Source: Bacteroidota bacterium
GTDB lineage: Bacteria > Bacteroidota > Bacteroidia > NS11-12g > UBA955
DNA length: 49,277 nt
Assembly (NCBI GenBank): GCA_025354385.1
Contig: JANXMZ010000013.1
Location: 1 to 49,277 of the forward strand
Reading direction: 5' to 3'
The notes under the pieces were generated by a model that was not told the origin of the DNA, ran no database searches, and worked only from the letters and a program-made list of their open reading frames with translations. Made by a program: the position numbers and the translations under genes. How positions within the stretch are numbered: position 1 is the stretch's first letter; every line of letters starts with the position of its first letter. Positions 43,725 through 49,277 of the stretch are shown piece by piece.

Positions 43725-44105
43725 TTATGCTTCTTCAATTAGGGTTAACATTTTAGCGCCTACCAGTTCAGCAATTAAACTAGCATTGCCTTTAATTTCT
43801 TTTGCAGAAAGAATAGTGCCTTTATAATTAAACGAAGGGCAAATGGCTTTATACCCTACACCTTCGTGCAAGTATACATCTGCTTTTAAACCTTCGCTTA
43901 CCTCGCTTGCAGCTACTAACTCTTCGTTAATTTTTGTAAGCTCGGCTACTTCTTCTATAAGCTCAGCAATTTTACTTGCACTTTCTGCACCAGCTGCAGT
44001 AAGTTCTTCAATCTTTTCAGATTGGGTTTGAGCATGAGCTTGAAGTTCCTCCAAGCTCAATGTCAAAATATCGGTTGGGTTTTCACCCGTCATTTTTTTT
44101 GCCAT
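43725..44105 (-). CDS. Coiled-coil phage protein (head unit)
   Basis: 126 residues. Long coiled coil (LSLEELQAHAQTQSEKIEEL, SASKIAELIEEVAELTKIN) then a small domain YLHEGVGYKAICPSFNYKG. Could be a structural accessory of the capsid. 18 bp after the capsid gene. Confidence 0.5.
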   Translation of the reverse strand: MAKKMTGENPTDILTLSLEELQAHAQTQSEKIEELTAAGAESASKIAELIEEVAELTKINEELVAASEVSEGLKADVYLHEGVGYKAICPSFNYKGTILSAKEIKGNASLIAELVGAKMLTLIEEA

Positions 44106-44123
44106 GTATTTTTAATTATTAGG

Positions 44124-45101
44124 TTAAGCTAATTGATTTACATATACATACTCTGGATGCCAGAAACCAAGTGCTTTCCAAAACTTGGCATACAACATTG
44201 GTTTGTATGGATTAGCCATAGAGATACCAATTTCTGATTCAGATTTAGGGCGCTTAATATAAGCGGCTCTGTTGGCGCTAAAAGTCATAAACACTCTGTT
44301 TTTACCGTTCATAGAAGGTAAGCCAACAATTTGAATTTTATCGTTGTCTTCTAACTTCATTGGGTCGCCTACTTGCTTGTACTCAATGTTGTATTTTAAT
44401 TTAACACCTCTGCGGTAGCGTTTTGCAAGGGTTTTGCTCATGCAAAGTTTATCTACCATATTTTCAATAACCTGGCGGTTAATTTCAGAAGATGCGCAGC
44501 AGTCTTCAATCCAATCTTCAACTTGTGTAACAAATGATACCGGATCGGTATCCCATGTTGCAGGGCCAGCTACTACATTAAAGTTAGCAATATTATCGGC
44601 AATGTATTTACCCAAGCCATTATAACCAGCGCCAGAGGCAGAGGCTGTACCTGGTACAATTGCAGCTTTAACACCTGCGTAAACTTCTTTTAATTCAAAC
44701 TCTTCTCGTCCTTTATTAATCATCAATTCATTAATAACAAACTGTGTGATGGTCCATGATGAACGATCGTTGTTATCCGGATTGGCTAAGAAAGTAAGGT
44801 AGCTATCTTCCAAAACATCTGGATCCAATTCAACCTCATATTTAAGGTCTTGCAAATCCATACTGCGCGGCTTTAAGCTAAGCGAAGCAACTGGAGTTGC
44901 AGTGGCTTGAAATGCTTGTAAAACTCTGTCCATTTCGGCTTTTGCTCTACGCACTTGCGTTTTATCTGTTGGGGTAAGGCCTCCGAAAGCAAGTTCGGTT
45001 TCGCTCATTACCATAAATTGTACATCGATATCTTTTCTCGATGCAGGAGTGCCTATGGCTTTGCCAAAAGCGGTCTTCAAATCTGTTACATCTATTGCCA
45101 T
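44124..45101 (-). CDS. Major capsid protein (HK97-fold candidate)
   Basis: 325 residues with the order protease-scaffold candidate-capsid. Sections VEDWIEDCCASSEINRQVIE, MSKTLAKRYRRGVKLKYNI and VFMTFSANRAAYIKRPK, with the P-domain-like layout near DLKYEVELDPDVLEDS, are compatible with HK97-type major capsid proteins of Bacteroidota phages. Family assignment from position and pattern. Abundant codon-biased gene (AAA/GAA rich). The following gene starts 18 bp on. Confidence 0.65.
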   Translation of the reverse strand: MAIDVTDLKTAFGKAIGTPASRKDIDVQFMVMSETELAFGGLTPTDKTQVRRAKAEMDRVLQAFQATATPVASLSLKPRSMDLQDLKYEVELDPDVLEDSYLTFLANPDNNDRSSWTITQFVINELMINKGREEFELKEVYAGVKAAIVPGTASASGAGYNGLGKYIADNIANFNVVAGPATWDTDPVSFVTQVEDWIEDCCASSEINRQVIENMVDKLCMSKTLAKRYRRGVKLKYNIEYKQVGDPMKLEDNDKIQIVGLPSMNGKNRVFMTFSANRAAYIKRPKSESEIGISMANPYKPMLYAKFWKALGFWHPEYVYVNQLA

Positions 45102-45140
45102 GATTTTTGGTGGTTTTTTATAGTTTTTTTAAAAATATGT

Positions 45141-45542
45141 TTATAATCCGGCTTCGGATTTAATTCTTGCGCTCAAGTCTTCGATAAATGTATCTTTATC
45201 GCCTTCGGGAATGTTATCGATATTAACAATGGGCTCATTTGCAATGGCTGCAGGAATTTGAGCTAACTTAGCAGTAAGCTCGGATACTTTTGTAATCGCA
45301 GCCTCTAGCTCGGTAGTTTTAGTAGCAATGGTATTGTTTGCTGTACTAAGCGAGGCTTCTGCAGTAGCTAATTTATCGTTAGCTGCTTGCAAGGTGCCTA
45401 ATGCCAATACCTCGATGCCTTCGATTTCGAATTCATCTTTTAATTCTGATTGAATTGCGAATAAATGATCGGCAGTAATTGCAGATGCATCTAAGCCTTT
45501 AATGGCTTTTAATGATTTTACTTCTTTTCCTATAAATGACAT
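45141..45542 (-). CDS. Scaffold-like coiled-coil protein
   Basis: 133 residues from the ATG at 45542 (MSFIGKEVKSLKAIKGLDAS), which is preferred over a start 14 codons upstream because the extension overlaps the protease gene's end. Coiled coil with heptad-like ASLSTANNTIATKTTELEAA, ending NIPEGDKDTFIEDLSARIK. Position between protease and capsid is where scaffolding proteins lie. Confidence 0.6.
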   Translation of the reverse strand: MSFIGKEVKSLKAIKGLDASAITADHLFAIQSELKDEFEIEGIEVLALGTLQAANDKLATAEASLSTANNTIATKTTELEAAITKVSELTAKLAQIPAAIANEPIVNIDNIPEGDKDTFIEDLSARIKSEAGL

Positions 45543-45555
45543 GGTTTTTGTTTTT

Positions 45556-46215
45556 TTAAAGTGTTGGTGTATATTTATTAGCACCCATGGCTGGCATTTG
45601 TGCTTTAATTTCGTTGGTTATAAATTCTTTTTGCTTGCCTGTAATAAAATAGGCCATGGCTTCTGCCGCATTTTTAAAATCTGCTTTGGCCGCTTTTTTA
45701 GTATCTATTACCTCATCTATCAGTTTTGCCTCCAAGGCATCTTGAGATGATAAGGTATGGTCTCTATAATCCATCCATTTAGCTCTTACTTCGGCCTCTG
45801 TTAAGCCTGTTTTTTCGGCTATAGTTAAGGCGAGGCTGCCATCTAGCTTATCCATCATTTCTAATGCTCCGCGCAAATCGTTGGCATTGCCCCATACACC
45901 GCCACTTACATTGTGTATTAATAAGGTAGTATTTTTAAGCATGGTAATTTTTTTACCTGCTAAAGCAATAATACCACCCATGCTATAGGCTATACCATCT
46001 ATTTGAGTATTTATATTAAGATCAGATTGGGCTAATAAATTATAAATGGCTATACCTTCAAATACATCGCCCCCTGGTGAGTTAATACGAACTAGTACAT
46101 CTTTTTCGCCAGCAGATTCAATTGCTTTAAGTTCACGCATTATGGATTTAGCGGTAATACCACCACCTGTCCACCAATCGTAACCTATGCTATCGTAAAT
46201 AAGGATTTCCTTCAT
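45556..46215 (-). CDS. ClpP-like prohead protease (S14)
   Basis: 219 residues. ClpP fold: VRINSPGGDVFEGIAIYNLL, nucleophile Ser78 in GIAYSMGGIIALAG, His101 in LLIHNVSGGVWG, and Asp152 in MDYRDHTLSSQDALEAK. Phage members process the scaffold and capsid during assembly. First gene of the capsid unit driven by late promoter f. Length normal. Confidence 0.88.
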   Translation of the reverse strand: MKEILIYDSIGYDWWTGGGITAKSIMRELKAIESAGEKDVLVRINSPGGDVFEGIAIYNLLAQSDLNINTQIDGIAYSMGGIIALAGKKITMLKNTTLLIHNVSGGVWGNANDLRGALEMMDKLDGSLALTIAEKTGLTEAEVRAKWMDYRDHTLSSQDALEAKLIDEVIDTKKAAKADFKNAAEAMAYFITGKQKEFITNEIKAQMPAMGANKYTPTL

Positions 46216-46234
46216 CTGCCTTTTTCTTCAATTT

Positions 46235-46269
46235 CAAAATTGTAGGCAAAAAGGCTATAAAAAAGGGAC
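46235..46269 (-). promoter_or_regulatory. Phage late promoter-like element, copy f (protease-capsid unit)
   Basis: Minus strand GTCCCTTTTTTAT (GTCCC at 46269-46265) and CAATTTTG with TTTG at 46238-46235, 26 nt apart. Leader of about 20 nt. It lies just behind the stop of the 158-aa gene. Confidence 0.7.
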
Positions 46270-46271
46270 GA

Positions 46272-46748
46272 TTATTTTAAAAACCCATTAGGTACTTGAG
46301 CATCGCTTTTGCGGTTTTTTATAAACTCTTCCATCACAATATCTTTAGCGGCCTCCTCTTTAGTTACAATATCATCTAAATTTACGGAGTAGCCATCTTT
46401 GGTAGGCTTAGTGTCTTCCATGGCTATTATTTTTTTCACCTCTTCGCCATTGGCTATATATATAAGTGTAATGGTACGTTCGTAATAATCTTCAATTCGC
46501 ATTTTAAGCGAATACTTTTCGGCTACTACTATATCAAGTTTTGAATAGTCGGGTTGAAAATCTTTAGTCACTAAATCTAACTCTTCTATATTATTGTTGC
46601 CTTTAAATAGATGAGGAAAATGCTCTAAGCAAAGCGAATCGCAAACCCACTCGCCTTTATTTGTTTGCAAAGGCATAAATATATGTGGGCTTTGAATATA
46701 GCCAGTGTATTGGGCTGCAAACTCGGGGGTAATTTTTATATATCTCAT
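46272..46748 (-). CDS. Phage protein, unknown
   Basis: 158 residues, alpha/beta (MRYIKITPEFAAQYTGYIQ, CDSLCLEHFPHLFKGNNN, RTITLIYIANGEEVKKIIA). Stop overlaps neither neighbour; the start overlaps the LamG-like gene stop. Family unknown. Confidence 0.5.
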   Translation of the reverse strand: MRYIKITPEFAAQYTGYIQSPHIFMPLQTNKGEWVCDSLCLEHFPHLFKGNNNIEELDLVTKDFQPDYSKLDIVVAEKYSLKMRIEDYYERTITLIYIANGEEVKKIIAMEDTKPTKDGYSVNLDDIVTKEEAAKDIVMEEFIKNRKSDAQVPNGFLK

Positions 46749-48127
46749 TATCTTACGGCTGTTTCTAATGTATCTATTATACTATCAATTATAGATGTTT
46801 GGGTATCTGTTATATCGGAGGCAAAATAAATATTACCTATACTGCATTCGGCAGCTCTGGCTATTGGGCCGCTGCCACCAAAAGAAACTGTACTATTGGC
46901 AGTAAAGCCAGCAATACCGGATGTATAAAAAGCAGGTGTTGTCGTTTGTACAAGTAATCCATTTATAAATAGTTTAAGTTCTGTTCCATCGCGCTTTACA
47001 ACATATCGGAATCCGGTATAATCTGGCTCCGGTGCGCCAGGTGAATAAACCGCTGTAGCACCTTGCATGTAATAAGTAATATTACCACTTACAATATTAA
47101 TTTCAAAGTATGTTCCTGTGCCTGTATATTCAATATCTTGAAAAATTAACTTATTATTACCAAGTGAGCTACCAAGATTACTCGTAAGGGTTACACCTAT
47201 ACTCATATTATAACTATTGGTAAATGACACAACATTAGTGAATGTAAATGCATGGTGAAAACCATCGAAATTACTTAAACCTGATACTCCATGGGTAAGA
47301 CCAGTAAATAATAAGCGTTGCGCACGGTTATCATCGTAAGGGTATTTAAAATTCCAACGATGACAGCCAGCTGTACCGCCAACATTTGGTATCCATGCTA
47401 TTATTTTTTTCCAAATATCGGCTGCTATTAAATCGTGTACAGATTGTGTGAGATCAACATTAAACCCTCCCCAACTAGTTTCTCGGCTTAAGGCCAGGGT
47501 ACTAAAATCGAAAGTATTAAAATCAAAATCGGGCGAAGAGCTACTTAATTCCACATCGGGCATTACTAATCCCCATCTGTCTTTTATACTACTAAAAAAT
47601 GATGATGGTGCAGGTAAACCGCTATTTGCTGCAGGCGGTGCTGGAAAATAGGTAGCATCATCTACCACTATACTGCTTTCATCGCTTATGTTACTAAACT
47701 CTAAGCGGTAGCCATTGCGTGGGTCTATTTCTTTGCTGAAGGAAAACCGTGTTTTTGGATTTACACCTCCTAATATCCAAGTGCGGCCATCAAAATCTTC
47801 GTAAAATACTACCATAGGCCTGCGAACCATTTCGTTAAAATAAGATTCGCAGAACTCGTTCCATTTTACAAACAGGCCTTCTATTTTTTTACCGACTAGT
47901 GCGCCATGCGAATCTATTTTGGTGTCTTCGGCAATTTTCCAATCGGTTACATCTACATTAAATGGCAATGGGGTAATTCCAATTTGTAGGCTTAGCTCAC
48001 CTGCTCGCCAGGCGCCATGGCGCGAAAGTGATTTGAGGGCTATAAAATCTGAATACCAAATCCAAAAGACTCTGCGTATTTTTACTATTTCTAATTGGCT
48101 GGTATTATTAAGTTGTATATTATCCAT
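46748..48127 (-). CDS. Large phage protein with C-terminal LamG-like domain
   Basis: 459 residues. The N-terminal half (FWIWYSDFIALKSLSRHG, WILGGVNPKTRFSFSKE) is of unknown type. The C-terminal 190 residues have the jelly-roll pattern of LamG/concanavalin-like domains: FEINIVSGNITYYMQG, GFRYVVKRDGTELKLFINGL, FTANSTVSFGGSGP, SIGNIYFASDI. Such domains bind carbohydrate. It may be a receptor-binding or structural protein, but it is upstream of the capsid unit and not in the tail cluster. Confidence 0.6.
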   Translation of the reverse strand: MDNIQLNNTSQLEIVKIRRVFWIWYSDFIALKSLSRHGAWRAGELSLQIGITPLPFNVDVTDWKIAEDTKIDSHGALVGKKIEGLFVKWNEFCESYFNEMVRRPMVVFYEDFDGRTWILGGVNPKTRFSFSKEIDPRNGYRLEFSNISDESSIVVDDATYFPAPPAANSGLPAPSSFFSSIKDRWGLVMPDVELSSSSPDFDFNTFDFSTLALSRETSWGGFNVDLTQSVHDLIAADIWKKIIAWIPNVGGTAGCHRWNFKYPYDDNRAQRLLFTGLTHGVSGLSNFDGFHHAFTFTNVVSFTNSYNMSIGVTLTSNLGSSLGNNKLIFQDIEYTGTGTYFEINIVSGNITYYMQGATAVYSPGAPEPDYTGFRYVVKRDGTELKLFINGLLVQTTTPAFYTSGIAGFTANSTVSFGGSGPIARAAECSIGNIYFASDITDTQTSIIDSIIDTLETAVR

Positions 48128-48175
48128 TACTAGTATTTATAAGTGTGTTTAAAAAGAGACATTTATAATAAAAAT

Positions 48176-48682
48176 TTAATTTATATGTGTATTTGTGCGA
48201 TGTATAGAACGAATCAGGTAACGTTGGTAGCTTTTTTTTATATTATCAAACGTCATATACTCTTCGTTCAGTCCATTTTTATACAAATACTCCAGTGCGG
48301 CTTCTTTCATTTTAGCCACTACTTTTTTATTTTTATTTACAGATGCTAAATTATATCGCTCTTTAAAATCTAATACACCATCTATGTAGCTAAACATGCG
48401 GTGGCGAAATTCTTTTTCTACATGCTCCAGAAAATCTTCAACAGATTTATCGCTTACAAAACAAACACCGTATCGCTGCACCCAAAGATGGGGTACATTT
48501 ACCTCATAATAAAGGCCATTGTACTTATGGCGCCACTGCTTTATATTATTATTTCTAAAATTAGCCAATATTATACGGCCAAAATAATTACGCTGGTTTA
48601 CATTAAATGGAGCTGGACCTATAATAGCTGTAAGTAATTTGTATTGCTTATCGCTTACAGGTATTTTTATAGAAAATAACAT
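48176..48682 (-). CDS. Unknown phage protein, first gene of the minus-strand block
   Basis: 168 residues from the ATG at 48682; 40 codons upstream are open but carry low-complexity AT-rich sequence and overlap the promoter, so they are excluded. MLFSIKIPVSDKQYKLLTAI, QRNYFGRIILANFRNNNIK, YNGLYYEVNVPHLWVQRYG, EEYMTFDNIKKSYQRYL. Basic, mixed alpha/beta; family unknown. Its promoter sits inside an operator-like inverted repeat, so it is regulated and could be the late activator. That is inference. Confidence 0.55.
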   Translation of the reverse strand: MLFSIKIPVSDKQYKLLTAIIGPAPFNVNQRNYFGRIILANFRNNNIKQWRHKYNGLYYEVNVPHLWVQRYGVCFVSDKSVEDFLEHVEKEFRHRMFSYIDGVLDFKERYNLASVNKNKKVVAKMKEAALEYLYKNGLNEEYMTFDNIKKSYQRYLIRSIHRTNTHIN

Positions 48683-48720
48683 AGTAGAGTGGTGTGTAAT
48701 TATAAACGAAAGTAAGAAAA

Positions 48721-48770
48721 TTGCTCTTTTGTGCAAAATTAAATTTATAAACGGTTGCACAAAAGAGCAA
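48721..48770 (-). promoter_or_regulatory. Promoter overlapped by a 16-bp inverted repeat
   Basis: Arms 48721-48736 (TTGCTCTTTTGTGCAA) and 48755-48770, an exact inverted repeat with an 18-nt spacer. On the minus strand, TTTG (48763-48760) and TAATTTTG (48741-48734), 18 nt apart, fit the host -33/-7 consensus, and each box overlaps one arm. A protein bound to both arms would block the promoter. Confidence 0.65.
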
Positions 48771-48810
48771 AAAATATATTTTTTTCTAAAAATAGAACCC
48801 ATTTTCTATC

Positions 48811-48870
48811 TCCACATCTCCACATCGTCCTACACCGTCCTACAATATCCTACGCCATCCACATAGTAGT
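48811..48870. repeat. Four direct repeats of exactly 10 bp
   Basis: 48821-48860 holds CACATCGTCC, TACACCGTCC, TACAATATCC and TACGCCATCC head to tail, with partial copies on either side. Period 10 bp is close to one turn of DNA, so a protein could bind each copy on the same face. Located about 50 bp upstream of the promoter of the 168-aa gene, it may be an activator array or iteron-like origin part. Confidence 0.5.
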
Positions 48871-48983
48871 ATATATGTATTTTATTGATTATTAATTACT
48901 TAAATACATGTGGTTTTTGTGGACGAAAAAAAACCATTTTCAGCTCTCAGTGATTTTTGTGTTAAATATACATAGTTGGGCAT

Positions 48984-49009
48984 AAAAAAAGCCGAGTGGG
49001 TACTCGGCT
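48984..49009 (-). terminator. Intrinsic terminator
   Basis: AGCCGAGT/ACTCGGCT (48990-49009) with a 4-nt loop, then seven T on the minus strand. It would end a transcript coming from the right, whose gene is not within the window. Confidence 0.75.
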
Positions 49010-49091
49010 GGTTAATAAAAAATAATAAGCAGATCTAATTTACTAAAACCTGCGCATATACACCCATTATTGGTAGGATATGCGCGATTGA

Positions 49092-49271
49092 GTTGCGTGT
49101 AGCCATTAGATAGAACGCAACCCTACTCCGAAAAGCAAGCCCTTCGGGACTTCTTTTCCCTCTCCTTCGTTCCGTTCTATCGGGCAGGCTTGGCGTTCCG
49201 TATATCCGAACCCTTCGGGCTTCGTCTATCAATGGCTTGGCGCCATTGAAACGGAACGCCAAGCCTGCCCG
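49092..49271. repeat. Nested inverted repeats, likely dispersed element
   Basis: Perfect 21-bp arms 49181-49201 and 49251-49271 (starting CGGGCAGGCTTGGCGTT), enclosing a smaller hairpin CAATGGC/GCCATTG (49230-49248) and two CCCTTCGGG-like hairpins. Another 7-bp inverted repeat, GTTGCGT/ACGCAAC, is at 49092-49121. GGCTTGGCG occurs in both arms and the inner hairpin. GC content is much higher than its surroundings. It resembles dispersed intergenic palindromes or a MITE. Confidence 0.5.
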
Positions 49272-49277
49272 TTATAA

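Larger units (their letters stand above)
17029..49277. mobile_element. Tailed-phage prophage (right end not seen)
   Basis: A continuous block of phage genes: integrase, tape measure, tail, lysis, portal, terminase, capsid and protease. The left end is set at the tRNA-Arg 3' end. Phage genes run to at least 48682, with regulatory sequence to about 48870. No repeat of the tRNA 3' end appears at the right, and no repressor/replication genes are present, so the element probably continues past the window. Long tape measure protein without a recognised sheath gene suggests a siphovirus. Confidence 0.85.
48871..49277. other. Right-edge noncoding region
   Basis: 407 bp without a convincing gene. It includes a minus-strand terminator (48984-49009), several inverted repeats and a large palindrome. 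A 75-codon minus-strand open frame (49035-49262) looks like a chance product of the GC-rich palindromic repeat. Confidence 0.5.

Noticed and set aside
48127..48161. A seventh copy of the late promoter, GTCTC then T-rich, near 48161
   Set aside because: GTCTC differs and TTTG is missing at the 26-nt position; the slot falls on the start codon. Kept out of the set of six.
48683..48802. N-terminal 40-codon extension of the 168-aa gene
   Set aside because: It runs through the inverted repeat and promoter; the ATG at 48682 gives a normal start.
49035..49262. 75-codon minus-strand open frame at the right edge
   Set aside because: It lies across the palindromic repeat; Arg-rich composition reflects the GC-rich palindrome, not a gene.
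17029..49277. CRISPR array
   Set aside because: No regularly spaced 24-47-bp direct repeats; the only tandem arrays are the coding fibre repeats and the 10-bp array.
17029..49277. Mu-like transposable phage
   Set aside because: There is a tyrosine integrase beside a tRNA and no transposase A/B pair.

Overview
The window comes from a Bacteroidota (Bacteroidetes) chromosome carrying a large tailed-phage prophage. Host signs: low GC, little Shine-Dalgarno use, promoters of the TTTG / TAnnTTTG type, a gliding-associated ABC transporter operon (gldA-gldF-gldG), the conserved acpP-fabF-rnc order, and the end of an ISL3-type transposase of a kind common in this phylum. Order, family or genus cannot be fixed from sequence alone.

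Host part (1-17028). After the IS remnant (1-117) come a HEAT-repeat protein (+), then on the minus strand gldA/gldF/gldG, a REP-like hairpin pair, and a three-gene unit (flavin amine oxidase, NTF2-like lipoprotein, GT-C membrane glycosyltransferase). A plus-strand FAD oxidoreductase converges with rnc. Then, all minus, acpP-fabF-rnc and a tightly overlapping operon of a double-AAA+ ATPase, a family 2 glycosyltransferase and rsmG. Three plus-strand tRNA genes follow (Ser-GCT, Pro-TGG, Arg-TCT).

Prophage (about 17029 to the right edge or beyond). A tyrosine integrase starts 54 bp past the tRNA-Arg gene, the presumed attachment site. Nearly everything else is on the minus strand, read from right to left: an unknown gene behind an operator-like inverted repeat, a LamG-like protein, ClpP-like prohead protease, scaffold candidate, major capsid candidate, tail-tube candidate, small and large terminase, portal, connector candidate, holin-like proteins, M15 endolysin, a structured RNA with a small gene, fibre and decoration proteins, tail and baseplate candidates, a small moron cassette (membrane protein, unknown protein, XRE regulator), and the tape measure protein, whose stop overlaps the integrase stop. 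Two plus-strand genes, one SymE-like, sit between terminase and portal. The structural genes are in an unusual order (protease-capsid, then terminase, then portal). No copy of the tRNA-Arg 3' end is visible at the right, so attR and the replication/repressor region are probably outside the window.

Two observations stand out. First, six late transcription units are preceded by the same bipartite element, GTCCCTnnTTTAT followed, exactly 26 nt after GTCCC in every case, by a TTTG that resembles the host -7 box. In four of the six the start codon lies only 4-6 nt after that TTTG, predicting leaderless mRNAs. This looks like a phage-specific late promoter class needing a dedicated activator or sigma factor. 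Second, the minus strand at about 34133-34026 encodes a compact multi-hairpin RNA, closed by a perfect 11-bp stem, starting where a TAnnTTTG promoter box predicts, and carrying two mutually exclusive pairings, one of which would hide a purine-rich stretch just before the next start codon. I do not recognise it as a known riboswitch class.
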